A stretch of DNA of 7,837 nucleotides from 1-14-0-10-37-14 sp037130845 (lineage in GTDB: Bacteria > Patescibacteriota > Patescibacteriia > Patescibacteriales > Patescibacteriaceae), in assembly GCA_037130845.1 (NCBI GenBank), contig JBAXSE010000034.1, positions 1 to 7,837 on the forward strand, given 5' to 3'. The notes below the pieces were generated by a model that made no database searches, was not told where the DNA came from, and saw only the letters and a program-made list of their open reading frames with translations. The translations under genes and the position numbers were made by a program. How positions within the stretch are numbered: position 1 is the first letter of the stretch; the number at the start of each line of letters is the position of its first letter. Shown one piece after another: positions 1-4,513 of the stretch.

Positions 1-22
1 GTGAATTATTTAATTAATAATA

Positions 23-51
23 ATCAGTTGTCCAAAATGTCCTGGACTGAT
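23..51 (+). other. Weak bulged stem-loop near the left edge
   Basis: The arms ATCAG (23-27) plus TCCA (31-34) pair with TGGA (43-46) plus CTGAT (47-51), leaving a bulged TTG. The stem is 9 bp, AT-leaning and has no following T-run. It may be a chance structure or the tail of something that begins left of the window. Confidence 0.25.
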
Positions 52-117
52 ACAACATCTTGCGGCTTATAAAAAAATGTGCTAATTTGTCATTGAGAAG
101 AACGTCTAATTGTGGAT

Positions 118-153
118 AACTCAAGGCTCGGGGCCCAGCGCCCGGAGTTTTTT
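118..153 (+). terminator. Terminator-like GC hairpin with T-run
   Basis: A GC-rich imperfect stem (CTCGGG at 127-132 with CCC and GAG at 141-147, G144 bulged) is followed directly by six T residues (148-153) and a further TTT. An alternative pairing uses AACTC (118-122) with GAGTT (145-149) around GGGC/GCCC. Either fold looks like a rho-independent terminator for a + strand transcript entering from the left of the window. No gene is visible upstream to confirm this. Confidence 0.5.
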
Positions 154-221
154 GTTTGTGTCGGGAGTGAGCGAAGAGGCTGGATATTTATTATAGACAA
201 AAATGGCGTAAAGAGAGATAA

Positions 222-227
222 TATAAT
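222..227 (+). promoter_or_regulatory. Candidate -10 box for the 250-971 gene pair
   Basis: A perfect TATAAT lies 22 bp before the ATG at 250, predicting a start near 234 and a leader of about 16 nt. No good -35 sits at 16-18 bp; the nearest resemblance, TAGACA at 194-199, is 22 bp away. No Shine-Dalgarno precedes the ATG. Confidence 0.45.
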
Positions 228-249
228 CGCGCTATTTTAAATTAATCAT

Positions 250-555
250 ATGAAAATAAAAAAAGCGATTTACGTCGCCATGACTATGCTTTTGGGATGG
301 TTGTTGTCAGTGATTATCCATTGTTTGATAGAAATTTTGTATATCCGCCAAATGTTGCATGTCGACACGCCTCCTTATGCTTATTATATATTCGGTTGGC
401 CATGCTATTTGCATCCGGTTTTGCAGTTGGGCCTGATTTTGGCGGGCTTGGTTGGCGGATATTTTTTGGGACAGACGTGGTGGCGCATTATCTATATTGA
501 AAATCGTTACGGTTGGATCAAGGATGTCCGACGGCGAAAGAAAACTAAAAAATGA
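250..555 (+). CDS. Small two-helix membrane protein, unknown function
   Basis: This 101-residue protein has two clear hydrophobic segments, at about residues 6-31 and 55-78. They are separated by a short aromatic and proline-rich loop (HVDTPPYAYYIFGWPCY). A strongly basic tail follows (about 92-101, RRRKKTKK), suggesting that the C-terminus is cytoplasmic. I recognise no catalytic motif or family. The ATG has no Shine-Dalgarno but follows a TATAAT box by 22 bp, so the leader is short. The gene overlaps the next one by four bases (ATGA at 552-555), which suggests translational coupling in a two-gene operon. An antisense reading frame over the same stretch is a shadow. The gene call is fairly safe because of the overlap and the coherent membrane topology; the function is unknown. 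Confidence 0.75.
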   Translation: MKIKKAIYVAMTMLLGWLLSVIIHCLIEILYIRQMLHVDTPPYAYYIFGWPCYLHPVLQLGLILAGLVGGYFLGQTWWRIIYIENRYGWIKDVRRRKKTKK

Positions 556-971
556 AGATATACCTTGATATTTACGGCGTTTTGGTGACAATGGATGAGC
601 GGCCGGCAGAACATGTGGCTGATTTTTTACGTTTTGCGACCGAACATTTTGATTGTTATTGGTTAAGTACGCATAATCACGGTGGTAATAATACAGCTGT
701 TAGCTATCTGTTGCGCACTTTGCCTAAAGGTTTGGAGCCGGTCTTAAAAAAGATCCAGCCGACTGCTTGGTGGGCCGCTAAGACCGAAGCGATTGACTGG
801 GATAGCGATTTCCTCTGGCTGGATGATAATCTGTCCGAAGAGACTGATTTGGAACTCGCAGCTCACGGCAAACGAACATCTTTTGTCTTAATCGATCTTG
901 TCAATAGCCCCAATCAATTGGATGAGGTCAGGCAAATACTGGCGAGCCGTGTGGCGCAGAACAAGCTATAG
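552..971 (+). CDS. HAD-superfamily-like protein with altered motif I
   Basis: This 139-residue protein has the order of motifs of a compact haloacid-dehalogenase fold. Motif I is near the N-terminus (YLDIYGVLV, with D6 as the usual nucleophile). Motif II is YWLSTH (S39/T40 after a hydrophobic strand), a lysine is at K77 in WAAKTEAI, and motif IV is FLWLDDN (D91 D92). Proteins of this kind are usually phosphatases or phosphotransferases acting on small phosphorylated substrates, with Mg2+ bound by motifs I and IV. The second Asp of motif I (D-x-D), the general acid/base, is Tyr8 here, a one-base change from GAC to TAC. The protein may therefore be a weak or inactive enzyme, or the base may be an error. 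It has no cap domain. Its start overlaps the stop of the preceding membrane protein, and a strong terminator follows its stop. Confidence 0.7.
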   Translation: MKIYLDIYGVLVTMDERPAEHVADFLRFATEHFDCYWLSTHNHGGNNTAVSYLLRTLPKGLEPVLKKIQPTAWWAAKTEAIDWDSDFLWLDDNLSEETDLELAAHGKRTSFVLIDLVNSPNQLDEVRQILASRVAQNKL

Positions 972-985
972 AAATAAGTATTCAA

Positions 986-1016
986 AAAGGGCGGAATTAA
1001 TCCGCCCTTTGTTTTT
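986..1016. terminator. Bidirectional intrinsic terminator between convergent genes
   Basis: A perfect 10-bp stem (986-995 with 1001-1010, sequence AAAGGGCGGA and its complement) encloses a 5-nt loop (ATTAA). GTTTTT follows on the + strand, and CAAAAA precedes it, giving a T-run on the - strand too. It lies exactly between the HAD-like gene (+) and the convergent 163-aa gene (-), so it probably serves both. Confidence 0.9.
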
Positions 1017-1506
1017 AGTTATTGAGGTATCGCAGAGTCATAAGACGATAGTATTCTTCTTCGTTGACCAATCTATTGGCAAAGTCTTCAAGGCTGATAA
1101 TGCCTTCGTCGTAGGTTTCTTTGGCTAAGTTGAGCTGGTTGTCCGGGTAGACAAGCAGTTCGGCTAGTAACTGATTAAAGGGCGCGATAGTTACTTGCTC
1201 GACGCCGGCTCGGCACAAGGCATAGAGCTGATGATCACCGCTGCGGGTGAAATAAGAAAATCTGGGATCTCGACTCTTCATTAGAATTATCGGTTCTGTT
1301 GGACTGAAAAGCAGGTCCGGATTCTTGAGATATTCGTCAACCCAATCTTTGATTAAAAAGCTTTCGGTTGGCTGAATATCGTTCAGCGCTATGGTGAGAG
1401 CTGTATACTCGCATCGTTGCGGGTTGATTACCGTAAAAATTTCGTCAAACTGCCACGGTTGGCATAGACGGTCTTCGGGCAAACTTCGGGTTTGTCTTAA
1501 AGCCAT
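1015..1506 (-). CDS. Hypothetical soluble protein, 163 aa
   Basis: I do not recognise a family. The start is placed at the ATG ending at 1506 rather than the upstream in-frame ATG at 1539. GTGGAG lies at a good distance before 1506 (five bases from the ATG), and a promoter predicts transcription from about 1536. The protein begins MALRQTRSLPEDR. It has no membrane segment or signal peptide and is rich in acidic and aromatic residues, with a likely helical C-terminal third (QLLAELLVYPDNQLNLAKETYDEG, then an EEEYYRLMTLRYL tail). No catalytic motif stands out. It is transcribed divergently from the lexA-like gene, and its promoter lies about 20 bp from the SOS box, so damage-linked expression is possible but unproven. 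It ends at the bidirectional terminator it shares with the HAD-like gene. Confidence 0.75.
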   Translation of the reverse strand: MALRQTRSLPEDRLCQPWQFDEIFTVINPQRCEYTALTIALNDIQPTESFLIKDWVDEYLKNPDLLFSPTEPIILMKSRDPRFSYFTRSGDHQLYALCRAGVEQVTIAPFNQLLAELLVYPDNQLNLAKETYDEGIISLEDFANRLVNEEEYYRLMTLRYLNN

Positions 1507-1542
1507 GTGTACTCCACTAGATGTTAAAAGAACTACCAAATA

Positions 1543-1571
1543 ATCATATTACTCAAGTTGTCAAAAGTCAA
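1543..1571 (-). promoter_or_regulatory. Promoter for the 163-aa hypothetical gene
   Basis: On the - strand, TTGACT (1566-1571) and TATGAT (1543-1548) are separated by exactly 17 bp. This is a strong sigma-70-type pair with one mismatch in each box. Predicted initiation near 1536 leaves about 30 nt of leader containing a GGAG ribosome-binding site before the ATG at 1506. The -35 is 21 bp from the SOS palindrome at 1593-1610. Confidence 0.65.
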
Positions 1572-1586
1572 TTATTTGCGGTATGT

Positions 1587-1615
1587 TTGACAAGTGAACG
1601 GATGTTCACTATTAT
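1587..1615 (+). promoter_or_regulatory. Near-consensus promoter of the lexA-like/polymerase unit
   Basis: A perfect -35 TTGACA (1587-1592) and a 5-of-6 -10 TATTAT (1610-1615) are separated by 17 bp. Initiation near 1622 would give a leader of about 210 nt before the ATG at 1832. The spacer is almost entirely a LexA-box palindrome, so repressor binding would directly exclude RNA polymerase. Confidence 0.8.
1593..1610. promoter_or_regulatory. LexA (SOS) box, GAAC-N4-GTTC type
   Basis: AGTGAAC (1593-1599), GGAT, GTTCACT (1604-1610) is a perfect 7-bp inverted repeat. Its core matches the GAAC-N4-GTTC operator of Bacillus-type LexA (DinR), not the CTG-N10-CAG of E. coli. It lies between the -35 and -10 boxes and upstream of a gene for a LexA-like protein, as expected for autorepression. 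I saw no second complete GAAC-N4-GTTC site in the window. Confidence 0.8.
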
Positions 1616-1646
1616 GATTATGAGTTTATCCGCGCGAACGTGTGGA

Positions 1647-1798
1647 TCTCCCCACGAAGGAGAGGAGCTAGTCTATAGATGTCAGAAAATCAAAACTGCC
1701 GTTACGTAAAATTCGTCCCCGATTTAATTCCGTAATTTCAATTCCCGCGACTCTATTTTCGATTAATTAAATTACTTGCCTTGTCCTTCGTGGGGAGA
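1647..1798. repeat. 15-bp perfect inverted repeat in the lexA-like leader
   Basis: TCTCCCCACGAAGGA (1647-1661) is exactly complementary to TCCTTCGTGGGGAGA (1784-1798), with 122 nt between the arms. Both arms lie in the predicted leader RNA, so they could form a long-range helix that closes off the uORF region. Its right arm would stack directly on the hairpin that hides the ribosome-binding site. Alternatively the arms could be terminal repeats of a small noncoding insertion, but I see no target duplication around them. Confidence 0.75.
1679..1735 (+). CDS. Possible 18-aa leader peptide (uORF)
   Basis: An ATG at 1679 opens an 18-codon frame (MSENQNCRYVKFVPDLIP, then TAA at 1733). GAGGAG (1662-1667) lies 11 bases upstream, next to the left arm of the 15-bp inverted repeat. 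The frame lies wholly inside the predicted leader between the two arms, where translation could alter leader folding. Such short frames also arise by chance, and the spacing to GAGGAG is long. This is a candidate regulatory peptide only. Confidence 0.3.
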   Translation: MSENQNCRYVKFVPDLIP

Positions 1799-1818
1799 CC
1801 TCCTGGAGTACAGGAGGT
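1798..1818 (+). promoter_or_regulatory. Hairpin sequestering the lexA-like ribosome-binding site
   Basis: ACCTCCTG (1798-1805) pairs perfectly with CAGGAGGT (1811-1818) around a 5-nt loop (GAGTA). The right arm is a full consensus Shine-Dalgarno AGGAGGT (1812-1818), the only good candidate for the ATG at 1832, 13 nt further on. Folding would block ribosome access. The same sequence is a DNA palindrome of CTG-N5-CAG form, so an operator role is an alternative. Confidence 0.65.
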
Positions 1819-1831
1819 AAATTGCAAATAT

Positions 1832-2395
1832 ATGAAAGACTTCCTCGCCCCTTTGTCCGAGTTCTATGCTCGCCACAATCGTATGCCCAGCTTCGCCGAA
1901 CTGGCCGAGCTGTGGCAGTATCGTTCCAAGAATGCGGTTTTCAAAAAGGTCCAGACGCTCAAAGAGCAAGGCTTGCTCAAGCAGGATGAGCATGGCCATC
2001 TTTTGGCGGCCGATTGGCTGCTGGGTTTTAAATTATTGGGCCAAGTCGAGGCCGGTTTCCCATCGCCGGCCGAGGAAGAGCGGCTCGGCACTATCAATCT
2101 GGATAACTACTTGATCAAGAACCGCCAGGCAACCTATCTGCTCAAAGTCTCCGGCTATTCCATGAAGGACCTGGGTATCATGCCGGGCGACTTGGTGTTG
2201 GCCGAGCGGGGAGCGCAGGCTCGCGACGGCGATATTGTCATCGCCGAGGTGGATGGCGAATGGACCATCAAGACTCTGCGCAAGACCAACGGCGAATTCT
2301 GGCTGCAGCCGGCCAACAGCCGCTTCAAGCCCATCTACCCCAAAGGCAACCTCAATATCGCCGCCGTGGTGCAGGGGGTCGTGAGGAAGTATTGA
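1832..2395 (+). CDS. lexA: LexA/UmuD-like self-cleaving SOS repressor
   Basis: This 187-residue protein has the complete LexA layout. Residues about 5-55 form a winged-helix DNA-binding domain (FYARHNRMPSFAELAELW, then KNAVFKKVQTLKEQGLL). An S24 peptidase domain follows, with the Ala74-Gly75 cleavage bond in VEAGFPSPA, Ser110 in SGYSM, and Lys147 in WTIKTL. The Ser-Lys distance of 37 equals that of E. coli LexA and UmuD. The GFPSPA cleavage region and the NLDNYLIKNRQATYLLKVSG stretch resemble UmuD more than classical LexA, recalling UmuD-type repressors with an added N-terminal domain such as Acinetobacter UmuDAb. It should bind the SOS box at 1593-1610, autorepress, and cleave itself on RecA filaments. 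The ATG at 1832 is chosen because homology starts there; an in-frame TTG at 1781 lies inside the leader structures. The Y-family polymerase follows. Confidence 0.92.
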   Translation: MKDFLAPLSEFYARHNRMPSFAELAELWQYRSKNAVFKKVQTLKEQGLLKQDEHGHLLAADWLLGFKLLGQVEAGFPSPAEEERLGTINLDNYLIKNRQATYLLKVSGYSMKDLGIMPGDLVLAERGAQARDGDIVIAEVDGEWTIKTLRKTNGEFWLQPANSRFKPIYPKGNLNIAAVVQGVVRKY

Positions 2396-2499
2396 TACAA
2401 TTTTTATTTTTTTAATTTTTAATTATGTAAATAAATCTAAATTTTTAATACTCTGGTTAAATAGCTTTGAGGAGAAATTCAAAAATTACCCTAAGATAG

Positions 2500-2547
2500 G
2501 ATAACTGTCTGTAAGCTGGAATACCAGCAACAGGCAGTAAAAAATTA
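2500..2547 (+). repeat. Structured repeat, copy A
   Basis: The element is GATAACTGTCTGTAA ... CAGGCAGTAAAAAATTA. Its 9-bp outer stem (2504-2512 with 2530-2538, one T-G wobble) encloses a 5-bp inner stem GCTGG/CCAGC (2515-2519 with 2524-2528) with an AATA loop. It closely resembles copy B in its flanks and folding but not in its inner arms. Confidence 0.7.
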
Positions 2548-2583
2548 TTTATCCGCGCTCGAGCTATATTTTAAATTAAGCAA

Positions 2584-2632
2584 GATAACTGTTTGTAAAT
2601 TATTAAGCCAATTAACAAATAGTAAAAAATTA
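2584..2632 (+). repeat. Structured repeat, copy B
   Basis: The element is GATAACTGTTTGTAA ... CAAATAGTAAAAAATTA. Its 9-bp outer stem (2588-2596 with 2615-2623, one G-T wobble) encloses a weaker AATT/AATT inner stem (2598-2601 with 2610-2613). It starts 84 bp after copy A. The outer arms differ from copy A at four bases, yet every pair is kept by a compensatory or wobble change. Confidence 0.7.
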
Positions 2633-2660
2633 CAAAATTACAAAATTAAAAATTATACCC

Positions 2661-3872
2661 ATGCTCTTGCATCTCGATGGCGATTCTTTCTTCGCTGCTT
2701 GCGAAATTACCAAATACCCGGCTTTGCGCGGTACTCCGGTGGCGACCGGCGCCGAGCGGGGGATGCTGACCAGCTTGACCTACGAGGCCAAGGCATTTGG
2801 CGTCAAAAGGGGAATGAGTGCTCGAGAAGCGCGGGCTTTGTGTCCGACCATAACTATCTTGCCGTCCGACTACCGGCTGTACAGCCAGTATTCTTTGCGT
2901 ATGGCCGCCATCGTGGCGCGCTGGGCTAATAGCGTGGAACATTACAGTGTGGACGAGTGCTTCGCTGATGTCACCGGCCTGGACGGCTTGCATGGGTCAT
3001 ATAAATCTTTGGCTGCCAAGATCAAGAACCAGGTGCAGCGTGAATTGGGCTTTACTTTTTCTTTTGGCGTGGCCGAAACTAAGACTCTGGCCAAGGTTGC
3101 TTCCAAGCATTTTAAGCCTGACGGTTTGGCCGTGATCGATACGGCAAACCGCGAAGAATTTTTGCGGGCTACGCCGGTGGACAAGGTTTGGGGCTTGGGC
3201 CCGGCCAGTTCGCGTCGGCTTCAAGAACTGGAGATTAAAACAGCCTGGGAATTCGCTAGTTGCGATTTGGCGTGGGTTAAGCGGTATTTTACCAAGCCGC
3301 AACAGCAGACCTGGCACGAGCTTAACGGCCGGCTGATGCTGCCCATAGTCGCCGAGGCTGACGCCCAGCAGTCGATGACCGGCAGCCTGACCTTCAAGCC
3401 GGTCAAAGGCCGGCGGGAATTCCTGTTGGCCGAATTATCTCGGCATCTGGAAGATGTCTGCGGCAAAGCGCGGCGCCAGGGGCTGACTGCCGGCAAATTG
3501 TCTTTTTGGCTCAAGACGCAAAGCTTCCGTTATTATAGCGCCGAGTGCCGCTTGTCTGAGTCGAGCAATCTGCCCACAGAGTTGATGGCTCATATCGAAG
3601 ATAAATTCTCTAAGCTCTATTCAGCGCACACTCTTTATCGCACGACCGGCGTTACTTTGGCCAATCTTCAGCCGATACGCCCTCAGCAAGGCCAGATTTT
3701 CAGCTACAACCGCCTAGCTAAGCTGGAACGGGTCTTTGCTTCGGTGGATATCCTGGCTAGCCGTTATGGGTCCAAGACCGTACGTTTGGTAGCCAGTATG
3801 GGGGTGATAGCCGAGGAGGAGCTTGAGGATGCAGATGGCTTAGATATGCCGATTTGGGGTGAGGTTAGTTAA
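2661..3872 (+). CDS. Y-family translesion DNA polymerase (DinB/UmuC-like)
   Basis: This 403-residue protein performs low-fidelity DNA synthesis past lesions. The palm begins at once with HLDGDSFFAACE: D6 binds the catalytic metal and F11 matches the steric-gate aromatic that excludes ribonucleotides. The second catalytic site is SVDECFADVTG (D98, E99). FSFGVAETKTLAKVASKHFKPDG (132-154) is the conserved palm/fingers signature, and VWGLGPASSRRLQEL (176-190) is the thumb helix-hairpin-helix. The little-finger domain covers about 235-345. The length is between DinB (about 350) and UmuC (about 420). Near the C-terminus, DGLDMPIW (392-399) loosely resembles a sliding-clamp motif. No Shine-Dalgarno precedes the ATG, which is fixed by the catalytic Asp five residues in. 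Its place after the LexA/UmuD-like gene suggests SOS control, though 265 bp separate them. Confidence 0.93.
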   Translation: MLLHLDGDSFFAACEITKYPALRGTPVATGAERGMLTSLTYEAKAFGVKRGMSAREARALCPTITILPSDYRLYSQYSLRMAAIVARWANSVEHYSVDECFADVTGLDGLHGSYKSLAAKIKNQVQRELGFTFSFGVAETKTLAKVASKHFKPDGLAVIDTANREEFLRATPVDKVWGLGPASSRRLQELEIKTAWEFASCDLAWVKRYFTKPQQQTWHELNGRLMLPIVAEADAQQSMTGSLTFKPVKGRREFLLAELSRHLEDVCGKARRQGLTAGKLSFWLKTQSFRYYSAECRLSESSNLPTELMAHIEDKFSKLYSAHTLYRTTGVTLANLQPIRPQQGQIFSYNRLAKLERVFASVDILASRYGSKTVRLVASMGVIAEEELEDADGLDMPIWGEVS

Positions 3873-3889
3873 GGCTCCGTCCTTGGCAA

Positions 3890-3919
3890 TTGGCAATTTA
3901 AATAGCGATGTTGTATTAT
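3890..3919 (+). promoter_or_regulatory. Possible promoter giving a leaderless transcript
   Basis: TTGGCA (3890-3895) and TATTAT (3914-3919) are separated by 18 bp. Initiation about 7 bases after the -10 would fall near 3926, two bases from the ATG at 3928, which has no Shine-Dalgarno. The -35 region is part of a short tandem repeat (TTGGCAA twice). Read-through from the polymerase gene, 55 bp away with no terminator, is an alternative. Confidence 0.4.
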
Positions 3920-3927
3920 TAAAGTAT

Positions 3928-4512
3928 ATGAAATTAACCCCTCTCATCCAAAAAGCCATTAATTACGCAGCCAAGCTGCATGCCGGGCAGGTACGCAAGG
4001 CATCGATCGAATTGCCTTATATCAGCCATCCCTACAGCGTGGCTTGGATTGTGGCCGATTATTGCCAGGACGAAGAAGTAATCGCCGCCGCTTTGCTGCA
4101 CGATGTTATAGAGGACGTGGCGGGCTATAGTTTGGCAGCGCTGGAGCTTGATTTTGGCCCTAGAGTAGCCAGTCTGGTGCAGTCGGTGAGTGAGGTTGAT
4201 AAGAGCGTTGGTATGAGCCAATTGCCATGGCGCGAGCGCAAGGATGCGTATCTGGCAAATCTAAAAACAAATGAAGAAGGCGCCCTGTATATCACAGCTG
4301 CCGACAAGATTCACAATTTGCAGTCATTGATAGAGGCTTATCTTGATCGAGGCGAGCAGATTTGGAGTGATTTCCATTCTCCTGCCGATTCCAAGCTTTG
4401 GTTCTATCATGAAGTCTTGTTGATTCTAGAAAAACGCCTTGCCAGTCCGATTGTGGCCGAATTGGCTAAAGTCTACGAACAGGCGGTCACGGTGATGAAT
4501 ATTAAAGTCTGA
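3928..4512 (+). CDS. RelA/SpoT-type HD-domain hydrolase (small alarmone hydrolase-like)
   Basis: This 194-residue, single-domain protein has the metal-binding pattern of the (p)ppGpp hydrolase half of RelA/SpoT. The residues are H34 (YISHP), H58 D59 with E62 D63 (LLHDVIEDV), and D126 with N130 (ADKIHNLQSL). Members of this family remove the 3'-pyrophosphate from ppGpp using Mn2+. There is no synthetase, TGS or ACT domain, so it fits a small alarmone hydrolase (MESH1/SAH-like). A related HD phosphohydrolase with another nucleotide substrate cannot be excluded. The start is set at the ATG at 3928, because the frame upstream overlaps the polymerase end and has no family resemblance. One base separates its stop from the next gene, making it the first of a three-gene unit with the membrane protein and the flavocytochrome. 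Confidence 0.85.
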   Translation: MKLTPLIQKAINYAAKLHAGQVRKASIELPYISHPYSVAWIVADYCQDEEVIAAALLHDVIEDVAGYSLAALELDFGPRVASLVQSVSEVDKSVGMSQLPWRERKDAYLANLKTNEEGALYITAADKIHNLQSLIEAYLDRGEQIWSDFHSPADSKLWFYHEVLLILEKRLASPIVAELAKVYEQAVTVMNIKV

Positions 4513-4513
4513 T

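Larger units (their letters stand above)
1..249. other. Noncoding left flank
   Basis: No credible gene was found in this stretch. It holds the weak hairpin at 23-51, a 9-mer matching a DnaA box (TGTGGATAA at 111-119, reverse complement of TTATCCACA), the terminator-like hairpin at 118-153, the phrase GAGTGAGCGAAG (165-176), and a TATAAT box just before the first gene. Confidence 0.5.
2396..2660. other. AT-rich spacer between repressor and polymerase genes
   Basis: These 265 bp have no supportable gene. They hold a T-rich stretch after the lexA-like stop (no clear terminator stem), two related stem-loop repeats (2500-2547 and 2584-2632), and a short tandem array of ACAAAATTA-like units (about 2624-2650) just before the polymerase start. 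No second SOS box is present, so the polymerase probably depends on the upstream promoter or on an unrecognised one here. Confidence 0.6.

Noticed and set aside
1636..1647. Second SOS box downstream of the promoter (GAAC GTGT GGAT)
   Set aside because: Only one half-site is present; the right half lacks GTTC.
1521..1709. 62-aa + strand frame across the divergent control region
   Set aside because: It runs through both promoters and the SOS box, has no ribosome-binding site or family resemblance, and starts before the predicted transcription start.
1781..1831. Upstream in-frame TTG start for the lexA-like gene
   Set aside because: The extra 17 residues would be encoded by the inverted-repeat arm and the hairpin that holds the Shine-Dalgarno, and family homology begins at the ATG at 1832.
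1625..2558. TTTATCCGCGC found at both 1625-1635 and 2548-2558
   Set aside because: Exact 11-mer matches are expected several times by chance in a window of this length, and the contexts share nothing else.
2500..2632. Integron attC sites for the paired hairpin repeats
   Set aside because: No RYYYAAC/GTTRRRY core pair flanks the stems and no integrase gene is in the window.
2661..3872. Frameshift or truncation of the polymerase
   Set aside because: All palm, thumb and little-finger motifs are present in one frame of normal length.
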